DNA of 64,000 nt from Pseudomonas tohonis (GTDB lineage: Bacteria > Pseudomonadota > Gammaproteobacteria > Pseudomonadales > Pseudomonadaceae): positions 3,474,001-3,538,000 of the forward strand of contig NZ_AP023189.1 in NCBI RefSeq assembly GCF_012767755.2, written 5' to 3'. A model generated the notes under the pieces. The model made no database searches. It was given only the letters and a program-made list of their open reading frames with translations, and had not been told where the DNA came from. Of the stretch, positions 46,823 to 56,921 are shown piece by piece (the stretch's first letter is position 1; every line of letters begins with the position of its first letter). The position numbers and the translations under genes were made by a program.

Positions 46823-47863
46823 ATGCAGCAACCCCATCACAGCCCCCCCGGTCTGGAAGACGCCGACCAGCGTGCCCTGGTGCGGCTGATCTTCGCCTCC
46901 ACCGCCCTGACCCTGGCCTGCTTCTCGGTGCTGCAGTTCCTCGCCGGCAACCTGCTCCTGTCCCTGCTGGAGATGACCACCACCGCCCTGCTCGGCTGGG
47001 CCTGCCAGCGCATCCGCCACGTCCGGGTGCTCACGCCCTGGCTCTACGCCTACCTGCTGCCGACCTTCAGCTTCCTCCTCTACATCATCGTCATGCCCGG
47101 CGCCTCGCCCACCGCCTTCGTCTGGATCTACCTGGTGCCGGTGCTCTCCTACCTGCTGCTGGGCAAGCTGCGCGGCTTCCTCCTGGCCATCCCCTATCTG
47201 GTCCTGGCGGTGATCGCCTACCTGCTGCGTTTTCCGCCACAGCCCGACGCCAAGGGCCTGATCGACCTGGGCAACGCCATGCTCTGCGGCCTGCTGATCC
47301 TGGCCTTCATGCACATCTACGAGGCCCGCCGGGCGATCGCCCACGCCCAGTTGCGGCGCCTGGCGCAGAGCGACGCCCTCACCGGCGTGGCCAACCGCGC
47401 CTTCTTCCAGCAGGCCCTGGAACAGAGCATCCGCGACGCCGAGCGCACGGGCGCCGGCCTGGTGCTGGTGGTGCTCGACGTCGACGACTTCAAGCAGGTC
47501 AACGACCGCTGGGGCCACGACGCCGGCGACCAGGCCCTGCGCCATATCTGCCAGCGCCTGCAGCAACGGCTGCGCGCCACCGACCTGATCGGCCGCCTCG
47601 GCGGCGAGGAGTTCGGCCTGCTGCTGGGCCGGACCACCCGCGACGACGCCGCGCGCCTGGTCGAGGAACTGCGCCACGACCTGCAGCGCTCGCCGCTGCA
47701 ATACGGCGAGCACGGCATCCCGCTGTCCGCCACCTTCGGCCTGGCCGAATGGCGGACCGACGGCCACAGCGGCGACGAGCTCTATCGCCGCGCCGACAAG
47801 CGCCTCTACCAGGGCAAGGCCCAGGGTCGCAACCGCCTGGTGATCAGCGACTGCGTGCCCTGA
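46823..47863 (+). CDS. Membrane-bound diguanylate cyclase (GGDEF)
   Basis: This 346-residue protein has five or six membrane helices (about 20-165) and a C-terminal GGDEF domain. The active site reads GGEEF (RLGGEEFGLLL) and an RxxD product-inhibition site (RATD) precedes it by five residues, so it should make c-di-GMP under feedback control. Other blocks are DALTGVANRAFF and VLDVDDFKQVNDRWGHDAGD. No c-di-GMP receptor gene is adjacent; it lies just upstream of the chemosensory operon. Confidence 0.93.
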   Translation: MQQPHHSPPGLEDADQRALVRLIFASTALTLACFSVLQFLAGNLLLSLLEMTTTALLGWACQRIRHVRVLTPWLYAYLLPTFSFLLYIIVMPGASPTAFVWIYLVPVLSYLLLGKLRGFLLAIPYLVLAVIAYLLRFPPQPDAKGLIDLGNAMLCGLLILAFMHIYEARRAIAHAQLRRLAQSDALTGVANRAFFQQALEQSIRDAERTGAGLVLVVLDVDDFKQVNDRWGHDAGDQALRHICQRLQQRLRATDLIGRLGGEEFGLLLGRTTRDDAARLVEELRHDLQRSPLQYGEHGIPLSATFGLAEWRTDGHSGDELYRRADKRLYQGKAQGRNRLVISDCVP

Positions 47864-47983
47864 TCGGCCGCGCCACTGCCGCATGGCGGGATTCCCCTAG
47901 GCCACCCTAGGGGCCACCCCGATTTCGACGAAGCAGCGCACCCCCTATCGTTCCCGGTATCACTCCACTACCGGGACTCTGCC

Positions 47984-49060
47984 GTGCTGGCCTATTCCGT
48001 TCTCTGGTTCGCCCTCCTCCTCGGTCTCGCCGGCCTGGGGCTGGAGATGCCCTGGGTCGCGGGAGCCGGTATCGCCCTGGCCGCCGTCGCCGCCCTCCTC
48101 ATGCGCCCCCGCGCACCGGTGGTGGTGGAAGCGGCGCCGACCCGCGTCGAGCCGCCGCCCACCGACTGCCAACCCCTGCTCAGCGCGGTACTGCCCGCCT
48201 GGGGCCAGAACATCGGCCAGGTGCGCGAACTGGTGAGCGGCAACGTCAGCCAGCTGTTCGGTCGCTTCGCCAGCCTGGCCCAGCGCCTCGACCAGACCCT
48301 GCAACGCTCCGAGAACGTGATCGGCGGGGCCGGCGTCACCGACAACCTGCGCCAGGCCCAGCAACGCCTGGACGAAGTCACCACCGCCTTCCACCAGGCC
48401 ACCGCCCACAAGAACGAGCTGCTGGCCACCATCGGCCACCTCAACAGCTACGCCAGCGAATTGCAGAGCATGTCCAAGCACGTCCAGGACATCGCCAGCC
48501 AGACCAACCTGCTGGCCCTCAACGCGGCCATCGAAGCGGCGCGCGCCGGTGACTACGGGCGCGGCTTCTCGGTGGTGGCGGACGAGGTGCGCAAGCTCTC
48601 CAGCCTCTCCGCCGAAACCGGCCAGCGCATGGTCGAGAAGGTCGGCGAGATCAACCAGGCGATCCGCTCCACCGTCAGCGCCGCCGAGGAGCTCTCGGCC
48701 AGCGAGGAAAGCAACCTGCGCTACCTGGACCAGGTGGCCGGCGACATCATGCAGGGCCTCAGCGCCAACCTCGACGAACTCACCGACACCTCCCGCGAGC
48801 TGCAGCGCGACGCCCGCACCACCCAGGCGGACATCCAGGAGATCGTAGTCAGCCTGCAGTTCCAGGACCGCACCGACCAGATGCTCGACCACCTGCAGAA
48901 CGACCTCGAGCGCCTGCTGCATGCCCTGCGCGACCAGGACCCGATCATCGGCCAGCCGCAGCGCTGGCTCACCGAGCTGCGCCGGCAGTTCACCACGGAC
49001 GAAGAGCGCACCGGCCGTCGCGGCCAGCCTGCGCAGAACAGCGAAGTCACCTTTTTCTGA
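47984..49060 (+). CDS. Short methyl-accepting chemotaxis-type signalling protein
   Basis: This 358-residue protein has two short N-terminal membrane helices (about 3-40), little or no periplasmic region, and an MCP signalling domain with the hairpin tip ([21 protein letters not shown]). It ends in EVTFF, which recalls C-terminal tethers for CheR/CheB but is not the classic NWETF. The GTG at 47984 is the only sensible start. It heads the eight-gene chemosensory operon and may sense an internal or membrane signal. Confidence 0.88.
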   Translation: MLAYSVLWFALLLGLAGLGLEMPWVAGAGIALAAVAALLMRPRAPVVVEAAPTRVEPPPTDCQPLLSAVLPAWGQNIGQVRELVSGNVSQLFGRFASLAQRLDQTLQRSENVIGGAGVTDNLRQAQQRLDEVTTAFHQATAHKNELLATIGHLNSYASELQSMSKHVQDIASQTNLLALNAAIEAARAGDYGRGFSVVADEVRKLSSLSAETGQRMVEKVGEINQAIRSTVSAAEELSASEESNLRYLDQVAGDIMQGLSANLDELTDTSRELQRDARTTQADIQEIVVSLQFQDRTDQMLDHLQNDLERLLHALRDQDPIIGQPQRWLTELRRQFTTDEERTGRRGQPAQNSEVTFF

Positions 49061-49074
49061 TCATTGGAGGCCCC

Positions 49075-49440
49075 ATGGCCAAGACCATCCTGATAGTCGA
49101 CGACTCCTCGTCGATGCGCCAACTGGTGAAGATGACCCTCGGCGGCGCCGGCCACCAGGTCATCGAAGCCGTCGACGGACGCGACGCCCTGACCAAGCTC
49201 AACGGGCAGAAGATCAACCTGATCATCAGCGACGTGAACATGCCCAACCTCGACGGCATCGGCCTGGTCAAGGAGATCAAGGCGCACAAGGACTACCGCT
49301 TCACCCCCATCGTCATGCTCACCACCGAGAGCGAGCAGAGCAAGAAGGCCGAGGGCCAGGCCGCCGGTGCGCGCGCCTGGATCGTCAAGCCGTTCCAGCC
49401 CCAGCAGTTGCTGGCCGCCGTCGAAAAGCTGGTGGGCTGA
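49075..49440 (+). CDS. cheY: CheY-like response regulator
   Basis: This 121-residue single receiver has acidic residues in LIVDDSSSMRQ, the phospho-acceptor Asp in LIISDVNMPNLDG and the switch Lys in WIVKPFQPQQLL. It should take phosphate from the CheA of this operon. It lies 14 bp after the first MCP-type gene and one base before the STAS gene. Confidence 0.93.
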   Translation: MAKTILIVDDSSSMRQLVKMTLGGAGHQVIEAVDGRDALTKLNGQKINLIISDVNMPNLDGIGLVKEIKAHKDYRFTPIVMLTTESEQSKKAEGQAAGARAWIVKPFQPQQLLAAVEKLVG

Positions 49441-49441
49441 G

Positions 49442-49768
49442 ATGCTCGCCATCGAGTTCGACACCGCCGCCAGCCCCGCGCGCCTCGCCCTGGGTGGCAG
49501 CCTGACCATCTACGAGGTGGCCCAGGCCCATGGCGAGCTCCTGGCCCTGCTCGCGGCCAATGCCCGGGTGGAAGCCTGGCGCCTGGACCTCGCCGAGCTG
49601 GAGGAACTGGACAGCGCCGGCGTGCAACTGCTGCTCGGCCTGCGCCGCCAACTGGTGCTGGCCGGCAACACGGTCGAGGTGGTGAACCTGCAAGGCGCTG
49701 CGCTGGAAGTCGTCAGCCTGCTGCGCCTCGACGTGCTGCTGCCCGGCGAGCAGCCGGCAGCGGCCTGA
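49442..49768 (+). CDS. STAS-domain (anti-anti-sigma type) protein
   Basis: This 108-residue STAS protein has the conserved stretch LDLAELEELDSAGVQLLLGL, in which Ser of DSAG is the usual phosphorylation site. STAS proteins in chemosensory operons probably act as a phosphorylatable switch beside CheY. The ATG at 49442 follows the cheY stop directly. No kinase or phosphatase of the SpoIIAB/SpoIIE type is adjacent, so its partner is unclear. Confidence 0.88.
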   Translation: MLAIEFDTAASPARLALGGSLTIYEVAQAHGELLALLAANARVEAWRLDLAELEELDSAGVQLLLGLRRQLVLAGNTVEVVNLQGAALEVVSLLRLDVLLPGEQPAAA

Positions 49769-49781
49769 ACGGAGGCGCCCG

Positions 49782-51974
49782 ATGCTCAACGGAGAACAGT
49801 GGAGCCAGCTGCTGCTGGGCTTCATCGAAGAGGCCCGTGACCTCGGCAAGCAGGCCGAGGAGTACCTGCTGCAACTCGACCAGCAGCCCGACGACGCGGC
49901 CGCCATCAACGGCCTGTTCCGGGCCATGCACACCCTCAAGGGCTCGGCCGGCCTGTTCTCCCTCACGCCCCTGGTGAGCTTCACCCACCACCTGGAGAAC
50001 CTCCTGATGGCGGTGCGCGACGGCCACCGCGCGCTCGACCCGTCGCTGGTCTCGCTGATGCTGCGCTGCCTCGACGAGATCGTCTCGATGATCGCCCTGA
50101 TCGACCCGGAAACCGGTGAGCTGCCGGTGGACGAACAGCACCAGACCGAGCTCCTCGGCGAGCTCGCCGCCCACCTCGGCGCGGCCGCCCCGGCGCACGC
50201 GGCGCCCGCCGAGGCCACGCCGCCTGCCGAGGCCGGCTCGGCCAGGGACGGTGCCTGGCACATCTCCCTGCGCTTCCATGCCGACCTGCTGCGCAACGGT
50301 TTCGACCCCATCGCCTTCGTCCAGTACCTCGGCCGCCTGGGCGAGGTGCTGCACCTGCAGGTGATCGACGACGCCCTGCCGCCCCTGGCCGAGCTGGACC
50401 CGGAAAGCTGCTACCTGGGCATGGAGATCGACCTGCTCAGCAACGCCACCAAGGCCGAGATCGAGGACGTCTTCGACTTCATCCACGACTTCTGCACCCT
50501 GCGCATCCTGCCGCCCGACAGCGCGCTGGACGACTACATCCGCCTGATCCAGGCGCTGCCCGAGACCGACCAGCGCATCGGCGCCATCCTCGTCGCCAGC
50601 GGCCTGCTCACCGAGCACGAACTGGCCCAGGGCCTGGCCCTGCAGGCCGGGGCCGCCGAACTCAAGCCGGCCCTGGGCGCGGTGCTGGTGGAAGAAGGCA
50701 TCGTCGCCCCGCAGGCGGTCAACGCCGCCCTGGCCAAGCAGAAGAGCTCGCGCGAGCGCAAGGTCCAGGAAAGCAGCCAGATCCGCGTCGCCGCGCACAA
50801 GCTCGACGAGCTGATCAACCTGGTCGGCGAGCTGGTCATCAGCGCCGCCGGGGCCCAGTTGCAGGCGCAGATGCACGGCAACGCCCTGTGCCTGGAAGGC
50901 GCGCAGACGGTCAACCAGCGCGTCGAGCAGATCCGCGAGGCGGCGCTGAAGCTGCGCATGATCGAGATCGGCGACACCTTCAACCGCTTCCACCGCGTGG
51001 TGCGCGACGTCAGCCAGCAACTGGGCAAGGACATCCGCCTGGAGATCCGCGGTGCCGAGACCGAGCTGGACAAGTCGGTGATCGACAAGCTCGCCGATCC
51101 CCTCACCCACCTGGTGCGCAACGCCATCGACCACGGCATCGAATCCGCCGAGCAGCGCCTGGCCGCCGGCAAGAGCGCCGAGGGCCGGCTGAGCCTCAAC
51201 GCCTTCCACGAGTCGGGGATGATCGTCATCGAGGTGGCCGACGACGGCCACGGCCTGAACACCGCGCGCATCCGCGAGAAGGCCATCGCCCGTGGCCTGA
51301 TCGATGCGCAGGCGAACCTGCCCGAGCACGACATCCAGCGGCTGATCTTCGCCGCCGGTTTCTCCACCGCCGACAACGTCTCCGACCTCTCCGGGCGCGG
51401 CGTCGGCATGGACGTGGTGCGCAGCGCCATCGACGCCCTGCGCGGCAGCATCGAGATCGACTCGCGGCCGGGCCTGGGCTGCACCTTCCGCATCCGCCTG
51501 CCGCTGACCCTGGCGATCATCGACGGCTTCCTGGTGAGCCTGGGCGAAGAACACTTCGTGGTGCCGCTGGACATGGTCACCGAGTGCCTGGAGCTGGAAG
51601 ACGGGCAGCTGGCCGAGGCCGCCTACGGCTACCTCGACCTGCGCGGCCGGCCCCTGCCCTGCATCGACCTCGCCGCGCATTTCGAGCTGCCGGTGCAGCG
51701 CGGCAAGCGGCGCAACATCGTGGTCGTCAGCCTGGGGCGCCAACAGGCCGGGCTGGTCGTCGACAACCTGCACGGCGAGCTGCAGACGGTGATCAAGCCG
51801 CTCGGCCTGCTGTTCCAGCACCTGGAAGGCATCAGCGGTTCCACCATCCTCGGCTCCGGGCAGGTCGCCCTGATCCTCGATATCGCCAGCCTGTTCCGCC
51901 ACCTGCAAGGACGCGTCGACGCCGACGCCCGTACCCTTTCAACCCAACCGCGCCCCGACCTCGCGGGCTCGTAG
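49782..51974 (+). CDS. cheA: Chemotaxis histidine kinase CheA
   Basis: This 730-residue kinase has an Hpt domain with His50 (AMHTLKGSAGLF), a P2-like domain (about 155-250) and an unusual segment at 266-320 with two repeats of the form IGAILVASGLLTEHELAQGL. The dimerisation helices, ATPase domain (HLVRNAIDHGIE, DDGHGL, GRGVGMDVVRSAID) and a CheW-like domain follow. It phosphorylates the CheY and CheB of this operon. The inserted repeats resemble GspE/MshE N-terminal motifs and are not part of the standard CheA plan. Confidence 0.93.
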   Translation: MLNGEQWSQLLLGFIEEARDLGKQAEEYLLQLDQQPDDAAAINGLFRAMHTLKGSAGLFSLTPLVSFTHHLENLLMAVRDGHRALDPSLVSLMLRCLDEIVSMIALIDPETGELPVDEQHQTELLGELAAHLGAAAPAHAAPAEATPPAEAGSARDGAWHISLRFHADLLRNGFDPIAFVQYLGRLGEVLHLQVIDDALPPLAELDPESCYLGMEIDLLSNATKAEIEDVFDFIHDFCTLRILPPDSALDDYIRLIQALPETDQRIGAILVASGLLTEHELAQGLALQAGAAELKPALGAVLVEEGIVAPQAVNAALAKQKSSRERKVQESSQIRVAAHKLDELINLVGELVISAAGAQLQAQMHGNALCLEGAQTVNQRVEQIREAALKLRMIEIGDTFNRFHRVVRDVSQQLGKDIRLEIRGAETELDKSVIDKLADPLTHLVRNAIDHGIESAEQRLAAGKSAEGRLSLNAFHESGMIVIEVADDGHGLNTARIREKAIARGLIDAQANLPEHDIQRLIFAAGFSTADNVSDLSGRGVGMDVVRSAIDALRGSIEIDSRPGLGCTFRIRLPLTLAIIDGFLVSLGEEHFVVPLDMVTECLELEDGQLAEAAYGYLDLRGRPLPCIDLAAHFELPVQRGKRRNIVVVSLGRQQAGLVVDNLHGELQTVIKPLGLLFQHLEGISGSTILGSGQVALILDIASLFRHLQGRVDADARTLSTQPRPDLAGS

Positions 51975-51986
51975 GAGAACACCGCC

Positions 51987-53633
51987 ATGCAATTCATCAG
52001 CAACCTGAAGATCGGCGTAAGGCTGATCGCCGGCTTTTCCCTGGTGGTGCTCCTGACCGCCGTGGTGGGGGTCCTGGGCATCGTCAACCTGGGCAAGGTC
52101 AACGACCTCTCCGACCAGATGTACAGCCGCGAGATGGCCGCCCTGGAAACCATGATGAACGCCAACATGGACCTCATCTACATGGGCCGCCACCTGCGCA
52201 GCAACCTGCTGTCGTCTTCCCAGCAGGAGCGTGACGCCACCGCCGCGCAGGTCCACGAGGCGATGAAGAACCTGCACGAGAACCTCGACAAGGCGCGCGG
52301 CAGCTTCGAGAGCGAGCAGTCCCTCGCCAAGCTCGCCGCCCTCGACACGCAACTGGCCGAATACGAGAAAATCGTGCTGCAGATGCTCGAGGCGAACAAG
52401 AACGCCGCCCTGGCGCAGAGCACCGAGGCCACCGCGCTGATGCCGCAGCTGCGCGCCCAGGGCAATGCCGCCGACGCCACCATCAGCGAGCTGGTGGTGC
52501 AGAAGAAATCCCGCGCCAAGGACGCCAACAGCACCATCACCGACATCTACGAGGGTTCGCGGACCCAGATGATCGCGCTGATCCTGATCGCCGCCGCAGT
52601 CGGCTTCGCCATCGGCATCCTTGTCACCCGCTCCATCTCGCGTCCGCTGAACCGCGCCATGGGCGTGGCCAACAGCCTGGCCGAGGGTGACCTGACGGTG
52701 AACGTCGAATCCGAAAGCCGCGACGAGACCGGGCGCCTGCTGGCCTCCATGCAGCACATGACCGAGCGCCTGCGCAGCGTCATGGCCGACGTGCGCAGCG
52801 CCGCCGACTCGCTGTCCTCGGCCTCCGAGGAAGTCAGCGCCACCTCGCAGTCCCTCAGCCAGGCCGCCACCGAACAGGCCGCCAGCGTCGAGGAGACCAC
52901 CGCCTCGGTCGAGCAGATGTCCGCCTCCATCGCGCAGAACACCGAGAGCGCGCAGATCACCGACGGCATCGCCGGCAAGGCCGCCAACGACGCCGTTCAG
53001 GGCGGCCAGGCGGTGCGCGAGATGGTCCAGGCCATGAAGCAGATCGCCGACAAGATCGGCATCATCGACGACATCGCCTACCAGACCAACCTGCTGGCCC
53101 TCAACGCCGCCATCGAGGCCGCCCGCGCGGGCGACCACGGCAAGGGCTTCGCGGTGGTCGCCGCCGAGGTGCGCAAGCTCGCCGAGCGCAGCCAGGTGGC
53201 CGCCCAGGAGATCGGCGGCGTGGCCAGCAACAGCGTGCAGCTGGCCGAGCAGGCCGGCGCCCTGCTCGACCAGATCGTGCCCAACATCCAGAAGACCTCC
53301 GACCTGGTGCAGGAGATCACCGCCGCGTCCCAGGAGCAGACCACCGGCGCCGCGCAGATCAACATCGCCATGGGCCAGATGAACCAGATCACCCAGCAGA
53401 ACGCCTCCGCCTCCGAGGAACTGGCGGCCACCGCCGAGGAGATGAACGCCCAGGCCAGCCAGCTGCAGGAGCTGATCGGCTACTTCCGCCTGGAGAGCGC
53501 CGCCCACGCCAGCAAGCTGCCCGTGGTGCGCAACGACCGTGGCCCCGGCAACGTGCGCGAACTGCGCCGCCCGGCCCCGCGCAAACCGAACCAGCCGCTG
53601 GCCGATGAAGGCCAGTTCGTCAGCTTCAACTGA
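51987..53633 (+). CDS. Methyl-accepting chemotaxis protein with four-helix-bundle sensor
   Basis: This 548-residue receptor has TM1 (about 10-32), a periplasmic all-helical region of 4HB_MCP type (about 35-188), TM2 (about 192-212), a HAMP domain ([20 protein letters not shown]) and a full signalling domain with tip [20 protein letters not shown]. Methylation helices flank it. It ends in a basic Pro-rich tail ([18 protein letters not shown]). It is the transmembrane receptor of the operon; the ligand is unknown. Confidence 0.93.
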   Translation: MQFISNLKIGVRLIAGFSLVVLLTAVVGVLGIVNLGKVNDLSDQMYSREMAALETMMNANMDLIYMGRHLRSNLLSSSQQERDATAAQVHEAMKNLHENLDKARGSFESEQSLAKLAALDTQLAEYEKIVLQMLEANKNAALAQSTEATALMPQLRAQGNAADATISELVVQKKSRAKDANSTITDIYEGSRTQMIALILIAAAVGFAIGILVTRSISRPLNRAMGVANSLAEGDLTVNVESESRDETGRLLASMQHMTERLRSVMADVRSAADSLSSASEEVSATSQSLSQAATEQAASVEETTASVEQMSASIAQNTESAQITDGIAGKAANDAVQGGQAVREMVQAMKQIADKIGIIDDIAYQTNLLALNAAIEAARAGDHGKGFAVVAAEVRKLAERSQVAAQEIGGVASNSVQLAEQAGALLDQIVPNIQKTSDLVQEITAASQEQTTGAAQINIAMGQMNQITQQNASASEELAATAEEMNAQASQLQELIGYFRLESAAHASKLPVVRNDRGPGNVRELRRPAPRKPNQPLADEGQFVSFN

Positions 53634-53642
53634 GGAGGCGGC

Positions 53643-54152
53643 ATGAACGAAGCCAAGGCCATGGTGCCGGTGGCCTTGCCCACCAGCATCCAGCACCTGT
53701 CGTTCCGGGTGCGCCAGGCGCGCTACGCCCTGCCCATCGACCTGGTGCGCGAGATCATCGAGTACGGCCAGGTGACCACCGTGCCGATGATGCCGCCCTT
53801 CATCCACGGGGTGATCAACCTGCGCGGCAACGTGGTGCCGGTGCTGGATCTGGCGGCACGCTTCGGCTTCGAGCTGAGCGTGCCGAACAAGCGCACCTGC
53901 ATCGTCATCATCGAGCTGAACCTGGATGACCAGCAGCAGCGCATCGGCCTGGTGGTGGACGCCGTCGACGCGGTGCTGGACATCGAGTCCGACAAGGTCG
54001 AGCAGGCACCGCCGTTCGGCGCCGGCATCCGCACCGACTTCATCGCCGGCATGGCTCGCGATGAGCGCGGCTTCACCATCATCCTCGACGTGCGCCGCGT
54101 GCTCTCGCTGGACGACATCCGCCAGCTGAGCCTCGCCCAGCAGGCCGGCTGA
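53643..54152 (+). CDS. cheW: Chemotaxis coupling protein CheW
   Basis: This 169-residue CheW domain protein has [18 protein letters not shown], the turn [15 protein letters not shown] and the [10 protein letters not shown] strand. It links the receptors to CheA. It stands between the MCP and cheR, and its stop overlaps the cheR start by one base (TGATG). Confidence 0.94.
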   Translation: MNEAKAMVPVALPTSIQHLSFRVRQARYALPIDLVREIIEYGQVTTVPMMPPFIHGVINLRGNVVPVLDLAARFGFELSVPNKRTCIVIIELNLDDQQQRIGLVVDAVDAVLDIESDKVEQAPPFGAGIRTDFIAGMARDERGFTIILDVRRVLSLDDIRQLSLAQQAG

Positions 54153-54961
54153 TGCCCACCAGCCACCTGCCCAAGCTCAGCGACAGCGACTTCCGTCGCC
54201 TCCAGCAGATGATGCTGGAGGCCTCGGGGATCCGCATGGCCGAACAGAAGCGCACCCTGATGGCCGGCCGCCTGATGGGCCGCCTGCGCGCCCTGGAGCT
54301 GGACAGCTACGGCGACTACATGAAAGTGCTCGACGATCCCGCCTCCCAGGAGGAACGGCGCACCGTCATCGACCTGCTGACCACCAACGAGACCTACTTC
54401 TTCCGCGAGCCGCAGCACTTCAAGCTGCTCGGCGAATGGGTGGCCCGCCAGCGCCGCCCGCTGCACCTGTGGAGCGCCGCCAGCTCCTCCGGCCAGGAGG
54501 CCTTCAGCATGGCCATGACCCTGGCCGAGAACGCCCGCACCCAGGACTGGTCGATCTTCGCCAGCGACCTCAGCCGCCGCGTGCTGGAAAAGGCGCGCCT
54601 GGCCACCTACCCCATGGAGCAGGCGGAGAACTTCCCCACCGGCTGGCTCAAGCGCCACTGCCTCAAGGGCGTGGAGGAAAGCGAGGGGCTGTTCCGCATG
54701 AGCCAGACCCTGCGCCACCGGGTGGCCTTCGCCGAACTCAATCTGACCCGGCCGATCCCCAGGGAGATCGGCCCCTTCGACGTGATCTTCCTGCGCAACG
54801 TGCTCATCTACTTCGGCCAGGAGGAAAAGCGCGCCATGGTCGCGCGCCTGGTGGAGCGCCTCCGCCCGGACGGCCTGTTCTTCATCGGCCATGCGGAAAG
54901 CCTGCATGGCTTCAACCTGCCGCTGCGTGCAGTGCGGCCCTCGGTATTCCAACGCACATGA
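54152..54961 (+). CDS. cheR: Chemotaxis methyltransferase CheR
   Basis: This 269-residue SAM-dependent methyltransferase has the N-terminal helical domain (about 1-75) with [11 protein letters not shown], the [14 protein letters not shown] motif, the SAM-binding region ([17 protein letters not shown]) and [14 protein letters not shown]. It methylates glutamates on the receptors of the operon. Its start overlaps cheW and its stop overlaps cheB by four bases (ATGA). Confidence 0.94.
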   Translation: MPTSHLPKLSDSDFRRLQQMMLEASGIRMAEQKRTLMAGRLMGRLRALELDSYGDYMKVLDDPASQEERRTVIDLLTTNETYFFREPQHFKLLGEWVARQRRPLHLWSAASSSGQEAFSMAMTLAENARTQDWSIFASDLSRRVLEKARLATYPMEQAENFPTGWLKRHCLKGVEESEGLFRMSQTLRHRVAFAELNLTRPIPREIGPFDVIFLRNVLIYFGQEEKRAMVARLVERLRPDGLFFIGHAESLHGFNLPLRAVRPSVFQRT

Positions 54962-56088
54962 GCCCGCTCAGCAGACCCGCCCCGAACCCGATCAAGGTGT
55001 TCATCGTCGACGACTCCGCCCTGGTGCGGCAGGTGCTCACCGCCTGCCTGGACAACCACCCCGGCATCCAGGTCATCGGCCAGGCCGCCGACCCGCTGTT
55101 CGCCCTGGACAAGATGCGCAAGCAGTGGCCCGACGTGCTGGTCCTCGACGTCGAGATGCCGCGCATGGACGGCATCACCTTCCTGCGCAAGATCATGGCC
55201 GAGCGGCCCACGCCCTCGATCATCTGCTCGACCCTCACCGAAGCCGGCGCGGCCATCACCCTCGAAGCCCTGGCCGCTGGCGCCGTCGGCGTCTTCACCA
55301 AGGCGCGCCAGGGGCTCAAGGACAGCCTGCAGCAGCTGTCCGGCGACCTCATCCGGCAGATCGAGCTGGCCGCCCGCAGCCACCCCCATGCCATGCCGCG
55401 CAGCGCGCCACCCCCACCCCCGGCCAAGGCCACGCCGGCGGCGGCTCCGGCCGACCCTTCGGCACGCCCCACCGGCTACGCCACCACCGACCGCGTGGTC
55501 GCCCTGGGCACCTCCACCGGCGGCACCCAGGCCCTGGAGGTGGTGCTGCGCCAGCTGCCGGTGGATTGCCCCGGCATCGTCATCGTCCAGCACATGCCGG
55601 AGAAGTTCACCGCCGCCTTCGCCCAGCGCCTGAACAGCGTGTGCGAGATCGACGTGCGCGAAGCCCGGCACATGGACCGCGTGCGCCCGGGGCTGGCCCT
55701 GGTCGCCCCCGGCGGGCACCACATGCAGCTCAAGCGCAGCGGCGCGCAGTACTTCGTCGAGGTGCTCGACGGCCCCCACGTCAACCGCCACAAGCCCTCG
55801 GTGGACGTTCTGTTCCGCTCCGTCGCCCGCCACGCCGGGCACAACGCCCTGGGCGTGATCATGACCGGCATGGGCGACGACGGCGCGCGCGGCCTGCTGG
55901 CCATGCGCGAGGCCGGCGCGCGCACCGTGGCCCAGGACGAGGCCAGCTGCGTGGTCTTCGGCATGCCCAAGGAAGCCCTGCGCATGGGAGCGGCGCAGAG
56001 CACCGAGCCCCTGGCCAAACTGTCGGAGGTGATCGTCCGCTATGCGCGCGGCCCGGCGGCCGACAAGAACGCGGAGGCCGCAAGATAG
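54958..56088 (+). CDS. cheB: Chemotaxis methylesterase CheB
   Basis: This 376-residue protein joins a receiver (Asp64 in [13 protein letters not shown]) through an Ala/Pro linker (about 140-175) to a CheB methylesterase domain with Ser in [10 protein letters not shown], His in VQHMPEKFT and Asp in [11 protein letters not shown]. It removes receptor methyl groups when phosphorylated by CheA. The ATG at 54958 overlaps the cheR stop. It is the last gene of the chemosensory operon. Confidence 0.94.
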   Translation: MSPLSRPAPNPIKVFIVDDSALVRQVLTACLDNHPGIQVIGQAADPLFALDKMRKQWPDVLVLDVEMPRMDGITFLRKIMAERPTPSIICSTLTEAGAAITLEALAAGAVGVFTKARQGLKDSLQQLSGDLIRQIELAARSHPHAMPRSAPPPPPAKATPAAAPADPSARPTGYATTDRVVALGTSTGGTQALEVVLRQLPVDCPGIVIVQHMPEKFTAAFAQRLNSVCEIDVREARHMDRVRPGLALVAPGGHHMQLKRSGAQYFVEVLDGPHVNRHKPSVDVLFRSVARHAGHNALGVIMTGMGDDGARGLLAMREAGARTVAQDEASCVVFGMPKEALRMGAAQSTEPLAKLSEVIVRYARGPAADKNAEAAR

Positions 56089-56263
56089 AGGCGTTTCAGG
56101 CGATAAACGGGCCACTTTGATGCTGGCCCGGTGCTACCGTCCGTCCGGTAAGCCCGGGCGAACCTTCGTGTCGGATGCTACTCCGTACCTGTAGGCCTGC
56201 TCTTTTTCAGGGCGGCCTGCAATTGGAGAAATGCATGAACGACGCGTTGCGCAAGGAGCGCCC

Positions 56264-56908
56264 ATGACCTGTCGCCTGTTGCTGGCCGACGACCACGCAC
56301 TCATCCGTGTCGGCGTCCGAGCCATGGTCAACGATCTGGAGGGTTACGAAGTAGTCGGAGAAGCGGAGGACGGCGAGGAAGCCGTCGTGATGGCCGAGCG
56401 CCTGAAGCCGGACATCATCCTCCTCGATATCTCCATGCACGGCGTGGACGGCCTGGAGGCCCTGCAACGCCTGGGTACGCGCGTGCCCGAGGCCCGCGTG
56501 CTGATGCTCTCGATGCACACCGACGCCGAGGTGGTCCTCTCCGCCCTGGAGAAAGGCGCCTACGGCTACCTGCTCAAGGACGCCGCCATGGTCGAGCTCG
56601 CCCTCGCCCTCAAGGCCGTCGACCGGGGCCAGCGCTACCTCAGTTCCGCCATCGCCCAACCGGTGATCGAACAGGCCCTGAACCGCCAGCATGGGAGCGA
56701 GGACCCCGGGCTCACCCAGCGCCAGGTGGAAATCCTGCGCCTGATCAGCCGTGGCGCCTCGACCCGCTCCATCGCCGACGGCCTCGGCCTCAGTGTGAAG
56801 ACGGTGGAGGCCCACCGCGCGCAGATCATGAAGCGCCTGGACATCCACGACGTTCCCGGGCTGGTCCTCTACGCGGTGCGCAAGGGCATCATCAGCCCGG
56901 ACGACTGA
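56264..56908 (+). CDS. NarL/LuxR-family response regulator
   Basis: This 214-residue regulator has a receiver (Asp55 in IILLDISMHGVDG, Lys in GYLLKDAAM) and a LuxR helix-turn-helix (LTQRQVEILRLISRGASTRS, SVKTVEAHRAQIMKRLDIHD). AAGGAG precedes the ATG at 56264; an in-frame ATG at 56231 is less likely. It follows the chemosensory operon by 175 bp and may respond to the same CheA or to a distant kinase; no cognate kinase is adjacent. Confidence 0.91.
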   Translation: MTCRLLLADDHALIRVGVRAMVNDLEGYEVVGEAEDGEEAVVMAERLKPDIILLDISMHGVDGLEALQRLGTRVPEARVLMLSMHTDAEVVLSALEKGAYGYLLKDAAMVELALALKAVDRGQRYLSSAIAQPVIEQALNRQHGSEDPGLTQRQVEILRLISRGASTRSIADGLGLSVKTVEAHRAQIMKRLDIHDVPGLVLYAVRKGIISPDD

Positions 56909-56921
56909 GGCGGCGGGCGCG

